Below the pieces are notes generated by a model. The model was given only the letters and a program-made list of their open reading frames with translations. It searched no databases and was not told where the DNA came from. A stretch of 64,000 nt of DNA, taken from Thamnaconus septentrionalis (taxonomy: Eukaryota; Chordata; Actinopteri; Tetraodontiformes; Monacanthidae). The first letter of the stretch is position 1. Each line of letters starts with the position of its first letter. A program made the position numbers and the translations under genes. The stretch spans positions 2,072,273 through 2,136,272 of the forward strand of contig CM020510.1 of NCBI GenBank assembly GCA_009823395.1, read 5' to 3'. This document shows positions 13,398 through 25,200 of the stretch, piece by piece.

Positions 13398-15519
13398 TCA
13401 GCTGTTGTTGGGCTGCAGTGGTTTGAGGTGGACGGCCCAGGAGTTGGATGACACCACGCTGCCACCACGGTGGACGCGGCAGGTGTAGACACCCTCGTTA
13501 AACTCGTTGGCCACGATTCGAAGGTCGCGACCTTTCAATACGATGTAGCCGGGGACTGAGGCCACGATCTGCTCACCATCCTTGTACCAGCTGGAGGAGA
13601 GAGAGAGCAACTGTTGCTGCTGCTGCTGCTGCTGCCTCGGCCAATCAGCATCGTTGACGGTCCTCACCTGACTTTTGGAAGCGATCGCGGGCTTTTGGTT
13701 CCGCAGCGGAAAGCGACCACCTTCCCTCGGGGGACGACCTTGACCTTGACATTGGCAGGAGGAGGGGTGGGCGTGGCCACCGCCTCTAGGGGCTCTGTGA
13801 TAGGACAGGATGGTCAGAGGTCAGAGGTTAGCCTCACCATAGCAGTGACTGGTACTGCTACTGCTGTTACTGCTGTGGCTGTTACAACTTGCTGTCAATA
13901 CTTCTGCTGCTGCTGCCATCACTGCTGCTTCTGCTCAAGGTCAGAGGTCAGAAGTCAGCCTCACCGTAGCAGAGGTCGCAGCGCTGAGGACAGTTCTTCC
14001 TCATGAAGGTTCTCCTCCGCTCGCAGAAGCCCAGACGGGCCCAGGGGTCGCACACCCGCTTCTTGTCAAGGCAACCTGGGTCCAGAGGTCAGAGGTCAGG
14101 GGTCAGGGGTTAGGTCAGTCGGAGGGCACAGAGGTGAAGGAAGTGCAGGTACCGTAGAGCCTCTGGATGCCCCAGACGTCATCCTGGCCGACGTCCCTCT
14201 GGCCGGTGTAGGTGGCGTTGGGGTGCATGAGGGCCTGCGGGTCCCTGGAGTGCCACAGACCCAGAGCATGACCGATCTCATGGGCCGCCACCTGCACCAG
14301 GTCGTTCAGCCACACACCTGCAGGGTCACATGACACGGTCAGCTGCTGCTGTTGCTGCTGCTGCGGTTACTACTGTTACTGCTGTTACTGCTGCTGTTAC
14401 TGCAACTGCTGCGGTTACAACTGTTACTGCTGTTACTGCTGCTGTTACTGCAACTGCTGCGGTTACCACTGTTACTGCTGTTACTCCTGCTACTGCTGCT
14501 GTTACTGTTACTGCTGCTGTTACAACTGTTACTGCTGTTACTGCTGCTGTTACTGTTACTGCTACTGCTGCGGTTACTACTGTTACTGCTGTTACTGCTG
14601 TTGCTGCTGCTGTTACTGTTACTGCTACTGCTGCGGTTACTACTGTTACTCCTGTCACTGCTGCTGTTACTGTTACTGCTGCTGTTACTGCTGCTGTTAC
14701 TGTTACTGCTACTGCTGCGGTTACTACTGTTACTGCTGTTACTGCTGCTGTTACTGCTGCTGTTACAGTTACTGCTACTGCCGCGGTTACTTCCTTTACT
14801 ACTGTTACTGCTGCTGTTACTGCTACTGCTGCAGTTACTACTGTTACTGCTGTTACTGCTGCTGTTACTGCTGCTGTTACAGTTACTGCTACTGCTGCAG
14901 TTACTACTGTTACTGCTGTTACTGCTGCTGTTACTGCTGCTGTTACAGTTACTGCTACTGCCGCGGTTACTTCCTTTACTACTGTTACTGCTGCAGTTAC
15001 TACTGTTACTGGTGTTGCTGCTGTTACTGCCACCCTAAGGTGGCCGTCCCTCCACCTTGCTTCCAGCTGAAGCGGGAGCGGCCCAGGATCCAGAACTCGT
15101 GGTTGTCCAGGTGGATCTCGCCGCGCGGCGGCAGGAAGGCGTGGCCCAGCTCGCCGTTGAGCCCGTCGAAGCAGGGGTGCAGCGGAGACCACCAGCAGTC
15201 CGTGTGGTTGAAGGTGTAGAAGCCTGGAGGATACAGACGGACAGGAAGCGTCAGGCGCCTGTCTACCCGAATACAGGTGGCGCCGGTGGGGCCGGAGCTC
15301 CGCCCACCGATGGTGATGTCAGCGCTGAGGTTCCCCTCGCGCAGCTCCGTGAAGCTCAGCGGCGACACGTCGCTCCACTTGGTGAAAGCTATGCTGATGG
15401 CCTTCCTGGTGTCGTCGACATTCAAGGTGTTGGGGAACTGCACAATCCTGACACACACACACACACACAGACACACACACAGAGGAATGAGAGATTATTA
15501 AACCAGACAGATGCAGGGG

Positions 15520-15585
<66 letters not shown>

Positions 15586-15667
15586 ACCTGTATGTGATAT
15601 TGTGGTGTGTCCACTTGTGTCCCAGTGGGTTAATGGCGTAACGTTTGTGTCTGACCTCTGCTGCGGT

Positions 15668-15717
<50 letters not shown>

Positions 15718-15800
15718 CGCCAGTCAGCCAGTCAGCAGCCAGCGAGCTCACTGATTGGAGGGTCAGGGTCAGTGCCAGTCAACACTTCTTGTTGTTGTTG

Positions 15801-15851
<51 letters not shown>

Positions 15852-16656
15852 ACATGTCCAACCACATGAAGGCAGAGAGACGTGGCAGAGAAGTGATTCA
15901 CTGCAGATGTCAAAGACTCAGACTCCTCCTCCTCCTCCTCCTCCTCTCCCTCTATCTCTTCCACCTCCCCCTCTACCTCTCCTCCCCTTCCTTCCCTCAC
16001 TCCTCCTCCCACCCCATACCCGCCTCTTCCTCCTCCTCTTCTTCTCCACCTCCTCCTCCTCACCTGAACCTCCGTCCCCGCCAACAGCCACTGAACCTGA
16101 TTTTTAACTTCAAACCTTCCTGTTTTTGAACTCCACAGAGCTCCACAGCGCTCCTGGACGGTCTGAGGGCGCCCCCTGCTGGTGTCAGAGACTCCCTGCA
16201 AGGTGAGATGTGGCTCCTCGCAGAGTTTTGAAACTCCAAGTCGGCATGTTTCTCATTTTCAGAAACATTTTTCGCCGCCGCATCACTTCCTGTTGTAACA
16301 CATTTGGCTGACATCCTGTCAGACATCGAGGAATCTTTTCACTTTTTTTGTATTTCAGAATTTTTCTTTCTAAGAAACAAATAAAATCATTTTAATGTCA
16401 AATTTAAAAAAATAAAATAAAAAATTTAAAAAAAAACAGATGAAAATCACGAAACAAAAACCAACAAAAAAAGTTCGACTGAAGTTGCTGCTGTTGTGTT
16501 TGATCGATGTCACTCACGCGCTGATGACGTCAGATCACTGACCTGAGACTTGAACGTGGCTCCGCTCACCGTCACCTTCATCACCGTCATCATCATCATC
16601 ATCATCATCGTCATCCCGAGCAGCAGCAGCAGCAGCAGCAGCGGTGGAGGCTCCAT
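13398..16656 (-). CDS. mmp23: Matrix metalloproteinase 23 (cysteine-array MMP), 8 exons, complete
   Basis: MMP23 is a type II membrane zinc endopeptidase released by furin-type cleavage. It lacks the usual hemopexin domain and cysteine switch. Exons: 16543-16656, 15588-15667, 15308-15447, 15056-15223, 14153-14317, 13965-14075, 13668-13794, 13398-13590; 1098 nt, 365 aa (human 390). Order: an N-terminal signal-anchor rich in Leu and Met, a furin-like site RHKR before Tyr, then the catalytic domain with [11 protein letters not shown] (about 180-190). Next come a ShK-type cysteine module ([17 protein letters not shown]) and an Ig-like domain ending at YTCRV and a short tail. Eight exons and ShK plus Ig are diagnostic of MMP23. 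The pro-region is short, and an extra exon in intron 1 cannot be excluded. The a/b paralogue is not resolved. Confidence 0.93.
14340..15040. repeat. TTACTGCTG minisatellite in mmp23 intron 4
   Basis: About 700 bp of 3-base-periodic repeats (CTG, TTA, CTA, CGG) with higher-order units of about 12-24 bp. It fills almost the whole intron between exons 5 and 4. Long open frames through it on both strands (Ala/Val/Thr or Leu-rich) are repeat artefacts. Confidence 0.95.
15451..15586. repeat. Paired CA and GT microsatellites spanning mmp23 intron 2
   Basis: Plus strand: (CA)n at 15451-15480 and (GT)n at 15525-15586. In the mmp23 transcript the intron therefore starts with (AC)about 30 right after the donor and ends with (TG)n right before the acceptor, with only about 45 nt of other sequence between. 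The whole 140-nt intron could fold as one long hairpin. Confidence 0.95.
15673..15716. repeat. (CA)n next to the mmp23 exon 2 acceptor
   Basis: About 22 CA units on the plus strand, read (TG)n then TTTTCAG in the transcript. A second block, (GT)n at about 15802-15849, lies further inside the same intron. Confidence 0.95.
16574..16644. repeat. Coding trinucleotide repeats in mmp23 exon 1
   Basis: Plus-strand (ATC/CAT)n at about 16574-16614 and (CAG)n at about 16620-16642. On the coding strand these are ATG and CTG runs, giving a Leu stretch and a Met stretch that make up most of the predicted membrane anchor. Confidence 0.85.
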
Positions 16657-18065
16657 CACAGACCGGTCAGGAAACAACCGGGAAAACCGGTCAGTCAGTC
16701 AGTCAGTCAGTCAGCCTGTCAGTCAGTCGGTGCTCCTCATGTCGGACCAGACCAACCACAACCGGACCGTCCTGCTCGCTCACCGGCGTCTCGTCCCGGA
16801 CCGTCCGCTCCGCTCCGGGTCCAAGTGTGGGAAGTTCCCGCACAGTGCGCTCCCTGCTGCAGCGGGGCTGCTCCGGAGGGGCGGGGTCAGGTGTGTGTGT
16901 GTGTGTGTGTGTGTTTGCGCGCGCGCGAGCGCGGTGTCCATTTACACTTGACTTTAACTCTTCCTCTGCCAGCGTCCAACTGGTTTCCAGCAGGATTCTT
17001 CTGCAGCTGCTGCTGCTGCAGCTGCTTCCTCCAGGCCCAGCTCAGCACTGCTGCGTCCCCTGGGGGCCCCCCTCAGGGTCCGGGGCCACAGGTAGGACCA
17101 CCCTGAGGTGTTTTCTTTCCAGCAGCAGCAGCACCAACAGCAGCAGAACCAGATGTGCAGCGTTTGTCCCGGAACATCTGTCCAAACAATCAGAGAAGAA
17201 GAAGAAGAAGAAGAAGAAGAAGAAGAAGAAGAGCTGTGTTTTCTTCTTGGTTCCTCTGTCTTTTAGCCTAAATTCACGAGTGCAGCTTTTATCGTGAGGG
17301 ACAGAAGAACCTCCGGAGCGTCCACTGCTCTTCCCAGCAGCTCCTCCTGCAAGACACAGCACAGAGTTAAAGCGCCCCCCAACACTGGAGCGACTGCTTC
17401 CTCTGCTGTGGACGTGAAGAAGCTCCTGGCGATGATCTGCTGAGGTCAGCAGGGGCAACACAGCCATTGTGCTGCTGACGGACCCACAACACCCGTCTCC
17501 CATTGTTGCGTTGCTCATCACACAGCCGCAGTTGTCGCACGCTAGCTGGCACTCGGCCCTCAAATCAATGCAGGAGTCGAGTCACAGCTGCTGCTGCTGC
17601 TGCTGCTGCTGCTCAGTGTTTCTCCGTCACTCCAGCAGAAGCTTCAGCTCGGAGAGTCAGCAGCAACATACAGAGGCTGCTACAGTGACACAAAGTGACA
17701 GTGTTGCAGCCTCAACACATCTTCATCATCATCATCATCATCATTATCACCTTCATCAAACTTAAATCATCATCATCTCTTCATCATCTCCCTCCCTGAC
17801 AGGCGCCCCCCTGTGGAGACTCTGTGGAGAACTCCCATCATGCCTCAGTGCTGCTGCTCCAGGGCCCCCTGGCAGTCGCTGGCAGGAAGATGATGAAGAG
17901 GAGGAGGCGGAGGAAGAGGAGTGTCACTCACAGACCACTGATGAGGATTTAATCACACTGCTGTCCATTCATCTGTCCATCCACACACACACACACAGTC
18001 AGTGAGCAGCAGGTTCCCACACACACACACATGGGAACTGGCTGCTGGGATATGAGGACAAACAC

Positions 18066-18111
<46 letters not shown>

Positions 18112-19643
18112 GTGGTGATGAATGAGAAGTTGGTTGTTTTGCCTCCAGAAAGTTTTTGTTCACCTCGACTTTTATTTTGAAATCACCTGATCATTGTGGC
18201 TTCATTCAGACCAGGAGGTGAAGAGGTCAGAGGTCACCTGGTCCCAGTTTCAACAGGTCTGTGGTCTGTGCCTGCAGCGTCCCCCTGTGGTTCTACTCCA
18301 GAACTGCGGTTCAAGAACAGAGTTGATGATTTGGACCGGGCCGGTCGGAGGTGGGTTGGGGTGGGGGTGGGAGTGGGGAGGGGGGCGTGTTGGTTGCCAT
18401 GGAGACAAAGACAAGAGTCAGATCCGGTTCAAACTGGTTTTTATTGGCTTTGACTCACAGTGGCTGATGGATCAGTTTGAAGTGACAACACAGTCATCTG
18501 CTTCTACACAACAACAACAACAACAACAACTAGACAACACCGAGCAGCCAGCTCTGTGTGGGGCCTGGCTGGACCTGGAAGCTGATGGTGGTGGTGATGG
18601 TGGTGGTAGCGCCTCCTACTGACTGTCCGTCATCCCTGCAGGATATTTTGCTGGAAGAGTGAACTCACTCTGCCTTCAGTCGCCGCTGTCGTGTCCATGT
18701 TTGTGTAACCCCACGACCTTGACGGCGACCTTAACGCTGACCTTGATGGCGACCTTGACTGACAAGGCTGACATCAGCATCCTGGTCCTTGAAAAAAAAA
18801 AAAAATCAATTCAAACTCTGGTTTTCTGAGCAGAGACCCACTGGGCCAATGATGTCATGAGTAGGCAGTGCTGTGCTGACTCAGCAGGGGGAGCTGTTGG
18901 CTGCTGTTTAGCGCTGATGCCGCAGAGCCACTGTGATTTGTCAGCAGGGTGGCCGCCTGTTTGTGCTGCTCAGCTCGGAAGGCATCGATCCAGTGACCCT
19001 GAAGGCACCACGGGGGGTCGCCGCCTCCTCACATCACCCGCTAGTCAGCATCTTGGCTGCTGTTGGTGCTGTTGTTGTGCAGCGTGGCGCCCCCTGGTGG
19101 GCCACGACTGCTGCTGCTAGCCTCAGGGTTGGAGGTGATGCAGGTGGTGCGGCCCAGAGTTTAGTCTGGAAGGCAGCAGTAGCAGCAGCGCCCCCTGCAG
19201 TCACCTGAAAGAGAAAAAAAAGACACCAGTGAGTCTCCTCACGCCCCTGTCGCCCCCTGGTGGCATCACGCAGCAGCTACAGAGTAACTGAGGAGGAGGC
19301 ACACAGACAGACTCACACGCACAAAGACACACACACACGTACACTGCAGTCGACTCCTGTCAGCGCTGTATTTTCTTTAGGTTTTGATTTTCTCGTTCAA
19401 CACTCACAAAAATCAAAACCTAAAAAAACAACAGAGGGACATAGTGGCGGCCGTGATGTCACTTCCTGCTGGAGCTGAAAAACAAACAAACAAACAAAGA
19501 CAGCCTGTCGTGTTGTGTTTTCCCGTGTCGTGCAGGTGACTTTACCGTCTGGCAGCCGGTGACAAGGACAACCCCACTGGTGTCACACAGCCTGTAGGAG
19601 GCCCTCCAGCACCACAGGGGGCGCTGTAGCTCAGTGAGAACTA
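16657..19643. other. Intergenic stretch upstream of mmp23
   Basis: No gene that I can support. Contains an AAG run (about 17196-17231), a GT run (about 18068-18108) and CTG runs. Several short motifs of the form GCGCCCCCTGNTGG resemble CTCF sites (about 16169, 17801, 19087, 19189, 19247). The mmp23 promoter is presumably at the left edge. Open frames here have no family resemblance. Confidence 0.5.
19612..19628 (+). promoter_or_regulatory. CTCF-like motif
   Basis: CCACAGGGGGCGCTGTA fits the core of the vertebrate CTCF consensus. It is opposite in orientation to the motifs at about 19087, 19189 and 19247. Motif resemblance only. Confidence 0.4.
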
Positions 19644-21083
19644 TTAGGCAGGTGGGGGAGGGTCCGCTTCAGGTCCTCTGGACGGAGGTGAGGCAGAAGG
19701 GTCACATGGTTATGATGATTGTCACTCGGCCACGACTGTGACATCATTACCAACAGTTAGCTAGTTTAGCTTGTGGTCCTACAGCTAGATCCTTGTTAGC
19801 AACAATTAGCTCGTTTGGCTTGGATCAGCTTTGCTCTAATCAGGTGCTGCATGGGAAGTGAACGCAACATTGACAATGCTGTGTTCATCTTCCACTTCCT
19901 GTCATGCGCTCGGTCTCTGGGCACCATGAGATTACCTCATCTCCCTGATGTTGCCTAGCAACCGACTGCCACCTGCTCAACTCACCTAATGACGTCATCA
20001 AACAGTGTGGCGACCGATACTCCCCGCTGATGGCTGCGTGAAGACCCAGCTGCAGAGAGAAGAACAAGAATGAGTATTTAGACCAGGGGTGGACAAACTG
20101 TTTGACTGGTGGGGGCCACAACGGGTTTTGAAATGTGACAGAGGGGTCGAAGCAGCAGCAGATGGAAGGAAAAATGCATTTTGCGAAATGTACAAAACAT
20201 CTCGTGTAGCTTTACGCTATTTAGCTCTTTACTGAAATGACTCTGACAACACTGGGGGAAAAAATTTGATAAAATACAGTTATTTTAGCACTTACTGACT
20301 ATTGATATAATTTCTTCAAGTACCGGCGGGCCGAAATTAAAAGCTGCAGTTTGCCCATGACCGACTTAGATCACCATGAAAGTTAGTGATGAAATCTAAA
20401 ATTTGAGTCCAACCAAAATCTTAAAAGCCATCAAATCATCTTTTTTTTCTCCGAAAAATATTAAACCAAATCATCTGTAGCATCATCAGCCGACAGCACA
20501 ACACCACAACATCCATCCTGTTAACCCACAACACACAACCACAATCAAACGTTTGCAAACCGACGTGTTTTCTCTCCAGCAGCTGTCGAAACGGGACGTG
20601 TTTTGCATCGTTAAAAGTCCGCTAAGATCATTTAAATATTCCAACGCCTTGTTTCGTTCATGACTGCACATTTTTAAAAGCTCGGAACACAACAAAGTGT
20701 CGGTTAGCATGTTAGCTTAGCGGCGGCGGCGGCGGCGGCGACGACAACACGGACGGACGGACGGACGGAAACGAGCCTCCAGGCCGGAAACGGAACCCGC
20801 TAAGCCCTCATATTGACGAACTCCTTTTCACAAAATAGGAACATTTGAAAGATTTCTCGGGTGTTTTTCATCGGTTTCAGTACAGAAAGAGTGACGTTAG
20901 AAACAACGCACACACCACGCGCTCGTCTTTCACGTGTTTTCGGCATTCAAACGGCTCGACCTTTATTTTCTTTCTGCCGAGGTCTTTAATTCGTCGACCG
21001 ACGCCCCTGTCACGTAGCCGCTTCAGACCTGGAGGCGCAGCTGGAAATGCAACCACTGCTGCTGTTGGCGGCGGGGACTCGTT

Positions 21084-21162
<79 letters not shown>

Positions 21163-21321
21163 CCAGTCGTTCGGATGGACGGCGGCTACCTAGCTGTTAG
21201 CATCCTGCGCTAACTGCAGTCTGCAGACAGACAGACTGTCAGACAGGCGTAGCAGCAGCTCCGTCCGGTTACCTTCACCGCCGGGACGCCGCCGTCTTGT
21301 CCGGCCGCGGCGTCGCTCCAT
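19644..21321 (-). CDS. Candidate 3-exon small gene of unknown function
   Basis: Low-confidence model. Exon A 21273-21321 starts at an ATG in a CpG-rich stretch and ends at G|GTAACC. Exon B 19986-20049 has a strong acceptor (TTCTTCTCTCTGCAG) and donor (AG|GTGAGT). Exon C starts at 19677 after a moderate acceptor and reaches a stop at 19644. The phases (1, then 2) join without a stop and would give 48 aa, Arg-rich at the start, with ATLFDDVIR in exon B. I recognise no family. It could equally be part of a longer gene, a non-coding RNA or chance. Exon B is the most exon-like part. Confidence 0.2.
20084..20360. mobile_element. hAT-like MITE family A copy
   Basis: Starts 'caggggtggacaaactgttt' and ends near 'gcgggccgaaattaaaagc' and 'gtttgcccatgacc'. 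The left end is good and the right end partly eroded. Confidence 0.7.
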
Positions 21322-21700
21322 CCCGCGGTGTGATCGACCGTTGTGAGCAGCAAGCAGCAGCAGCGGAGCCTTCTGCCGCTCTGGAGGTCGGACACTGGCG
21401 GACGGCAGCAAGATGTGTCGGTCGGTCGTTCGTTTGGGCGGCGGGAACGGAGCGTCAGCTGAGTCGGCCGCGTTCCAATTCGGACGAGCCAGTCTCCTGA
21501 ACAGGGAGCGCGCTCGCCCCCTCCCCTCCCCTCCGAAACTCACCGGAGAACAACCTGGCGTTTCAGCGCCGCCGCTGTGTTGCTGTGGGTTGCGTTTGCG
21601 TAGCTCCGCCCACCGGGCTCGCGCTCTTGCTCGTGAACAAGCTGCGCGAAGTGGCCGGTCACCGGATTGGGACGCGTCCATCCCCTCGCACGCAATCAGG
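20700..21700. promoter_or_regulatory. CpG-rich region
   Basis: Rich in CG dinucleotides compared with its flanks (GCG run at about 20721-20741, GGAC run, many CCG/CGG). Includes a (CA)n of about 36 units at 21086-21158. It could be a CpG-island promoter for the candidate small gene on the minus strand or for an unseen transcript. Inference only. Confidence 0.35.
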
Positions 21701-21730
21701 ATGATTAAAGGACCAGGATGTCAAATTGAG

Positions 21731-21751
21731 TTTTATTATTAATTTTTATTA
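21731..21751 (-). promoter_or_regulatory. Candidate dvl3b polyadenylation signals
   Basis: Two AATAAA-type hexamers on the minus strand (TTTATT on plus), about 500 nt past the dvl3b stop. Position makes them the best candidates for the transcript end. Confidence 0.4.
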
Positions 21752-22109
21752 TTGTCATACGGGCAACAAGTTGTGTTGTTGATGTTGTTTAGTTTTATAG
21801 TTTTAACTTTAAGAACAATGAACTGGGTCTGGGGTCGGGGGGGGGGCTTCTGCGGTTTGATTGTGTTTGTGTCGCGATGTTGTCGTGTTTGAAAGCTGTC
21901 ACATTATTGCACAGCTGCTCAGTCGTAAACAATGTTTTAGTTTTTCTCTCGATGATCGACAGCGATGACGTCACGGCTTCAGGTTCACTCAGTGCCAGTT
22001 CCTCTGTTCGGCCCCTCCCACCTCTGAACTGAAGCTCCGCCCTCCAGTCGTGTACGAGATGATCCGCAGCGACCGTGCAACACCTTTGTACAAGTCTGTG
22101 TGTTGTCGA

Positions 22110-22225
22110 CGACCATCAGCTGGTCGTCAACAACCACTGGCTCATTGTCGACAATCAGCAGCTGATCGTTGACAACAGTCAGCTGATCGCCAACAATCGC
22201 CAGCTGATCGTCGACAAAACCATCA
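22110..22225. repeat. CAGCTGATCGT array in the dvl3b 3'UTR
   Basis: About five units of 20-24 bases built on (A/C)AGCTGATCG(T/C)CAACAA. It begins about 20 nt after the stop codon. The same unit forms a larger array in intron 14 (22862-23158). Confidence 0.85.
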
Positions 22226-22244
22226 GCGGTGGCGATGAGTCGGG

Positions 22245-25200
22245 TCACATGACGTCCACGAAGAAGTCCCCGGGGTTTCCCACGGCCAGGCGGAAGGATT
22301 GCCTCGCGGCCGCAAGGTCACGACGCTGACCCCGAGACAGCGAGGAGGCGGCAGGGATGTCGTCCTGGGGGTCAACTTGGGGGTGGAGATCAGTAGGGGG
22401 GCCGGACGGCCTACGGGGGGCGCCGTCCTCTCCAGGAAGCTCCTCCTCCATCAGCTGCTGCTGCTGCTGCTCTCCTGGAGCACCTGCCTCCCGCTTGCTG
22501 GGCTCTGATTGGCTCCCTGCGGCCTCCCCCTGCTGGTCGCTGCAGTGTGACCCGGCACTGCCACTTCCTGTTGACACAAGTCGGACGGACGGACGGACAG
22601 ACGGTTTCACAATTGGACACAGGCAAAAACGCGAGGACGCGAGAGGGGGCAGCGACGTCACGTACCTTCGCTGACTCCGCCCCCTTCAGCCAGCAGCTGC
22701 TGGACGGGCGGGGCCGAGCCGTAGGGGTGAGGGACGGGGAAGTGGTAGGGCCACTGGAGCCCTGAGGGTGGCGCTAGTGGGTCATCATCGCCTCCTCCAT
22801 GTCGGCCCCCGGCTTCCTGGTCGTCTGGGAGAGACATGACGGCCAGATCTGGCAACCCAAGGACAGCAACATCAGCTGATCATCAAGAACCATCAGCTGA
22901 TCATAAAACAACCATCAGCTGATCATCGACCAATAATCGTCAGCTGATCGTCAACAACCGTCAGCAATCATCAGCTGATCGTCAACAACCGTCAGCAGAT
23001 CGTCAACAACCGTCAGCTGATCGTCAACAACCGTCAGCTGATCGTCAACAACCGTCAGCTGATCGTCAGCAATCATCAGCTGATCGTCAACAACCGTCAG
23101 CAGATCGTCAACAACCGTCAGCTGATAGTCAGCAATCGTCAGCTGATCGTCAACAACAATTAGGCCAAAACCTTCCTGACGCATGACACAGAACGTTCCA
23201 GTCGAATGTTTTGATGAGCAAACAGGGCGCCACCCACTCTGCTCTACTATGATTGGCTGGTCCAGGTGAGAGGGCGGGCAGTGCTCACCTGCACACAGGT
23301 CTCCGAAGACGTAGTAGCACTGCTCAGAGAAGGTGACCTTGCTGACGGTGTGTCGGATGTAGCCGGCCTTCAGCAGGTTGCCGGCGTACTTCCGGGCCTC
23401 GCGGCGGTCCGTGAAGCCTTCCACGTTCCGGTGGAGCCAGTCCACCACGTCTGAGCCTGGACAGACAGACAGACAGTCAGACAGTCAGTCAGTCAGTCCA
23501 GCGGGCCAGATTTCTTTCCCTCAGACAGCCACGCCCCCCCAACTCTTTGATTGGTATTTCCTCCTAAGGAAAAAAAAAAATCTTGCGACCTGCGGCCGTT
23601 TTTATTTTTGCTAAATAAAGAAATGCAGCCTGGCTGGAGCTCCTCCGCCTCCAATCTCTTTCTCACCGATGAAGGCGTTGGCGATGGTGATCTTGAGCCA
23701 CATCCGGTCCCGGACCTCCAGGCCGGACTCGGGGTTGGCCATGGCCGTCACCACGGCGGTCATGTCGCTGTGGATGGTCAGGTGGTGCTCCTCGTGGACG
23801 CCTGGCAGACACACAAACGGTGAACACCCCGCCCCCGCACACCAACGGCGTCTGCGACGTGTTCGCAGCTACACAGCAGATCACAACCATTAAAGTCAAT
23901 GTGCGTGTCTCCTCCACCACCACCAGGGGGAGGCGCAGGCTCGTTTTAGAAGCGTCCTAGAAGCTAAAACCAACGACTGAAGCTGCTTTGGAAACACACT
24001 GGCTGTTCTATTGTTCACGCATCTCAACCAAGTCAATCGCAGCAAGTAGAATCATTCACTATCCATCTATCCATCCATCTATCCATCTATCCATCCATTC
24101 ATCTATTTATCCATCCATCCATCTGTCCATCCATCTATCTGTCCATCTATCTATCTACCCATCTATCTATCCATCCATCCATCTATCCATCTATCCATCC
24201 ATTCATCTATTTATCCATCCATCCATCTATCCATCTATCCATCCATCTATTTATCTATACATCCATCTATCCATCCATCTATCTGTCCATCCATCCATCT
24301 ATCCATCTATCCATCCATCTATTTATCTATACATCCATCTATCCAATCCATCTATCTATCATCCATCCATCTGTACATCTATCTATCCCTCCATCCATCT
24401 ATCTGTCCATCTATCTATCCATCCATCTATCTATCCATCTATCTGTCCATCCATCTATCCATCCATCTATCTGTCCATCCATCTATCCATCCATCTATCC
24501 ATCCATCCATCTATCTGTCCATCCATCTATCCATCCATCTATCCATCCATCCATCTATCTGTCCATCCACCTATCCATATATCTATCCATCCATCTATCT
24601 ATCCATCCATCCATCTATCTGTCTATCTATCTGTCCATCCACCTATCCATATATCTATCCATCCATATATCCATCCATCTATCTATCCATCCATCTATCC
24701 ATCCATCTATCCATCCATCCATCTATCTGTCTATCTATCTGTCCATCCACCTATCCATATATCTATCCATCTATCTAGTCTAGTCTCAGATGTATCCGCA
24801 GGTAGAATCGTTCAGGCAGGCAGTCAGTGATCTGAAGACTCCATGGATCTGATGATGATTTTCATCATCAGATGCAATGTTGCTGTTTTTAGTTTTTCTA
24901 TGTGCTGCTGTATTTTACTGTGAAACGTCAACGTAACTGAATCGGCTCCACCGCTGTTCAGTTCGGCCGTCAAACAATAAAGCAAATTTCATATTAAATC
25001 TGAAACTAGAATGAAGAAAATGCAGGTATACTTTAAATACCTGCCTTCGGTTTATTATTATCTTTCCTTTCTTACACACTGCGATACTTGAGACAAAGTT
25101 GGGAGTTGCCGAAGAGTTGTTTTTGAATACAGGCCAAGCTAAGGGCCCCCCAAAGCAAAGGCTGCTGGGAGTCTTACTGTAGTGAGGGAGGAGGTTCCCA

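Noticed and set aside
14326..15192. 288-aa Ala/Val/Thr frame and Leu-rich counterpart
   Set aside because: Repeat artefact of the TTACTGCTG array in mmp23 intron 4.
16081..16200. Possible extra mmp23 exon between exons 1 and 2 (acceptor CCTTGCAG at about 16200)
   Set aside because: No clean donor at a suitable phase, and the translation resembles no MMP23 pro-region. Direct joining of exons 1 and 2 keeps frame.
17042..17563. 173-aa minus-strand open frame with several Cys
   Set aside because: Contains a translated (TTC)n run, no splice or family support, and no conserved motif.
20486..20710. 74-aa minus-strand open frame with a hydrophobic end
   Set aside because: No splice context or family match; probably chance in a non-coding interval.
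22858..23160. Regularly spaced palindromic repeats resembling a CRISPR-like array
   Set aside because: Vertebrate genomic context inside a dvl3b intron, and the spacing text between palindromes is itself repeated, so it is an ordinary minisatellite.
23988..24830. 280-aa Ser/Ile/His/Pro frame
   Set aside because: ATCC/ATCT tetranucleotide repeat in dvl3b intron 11.
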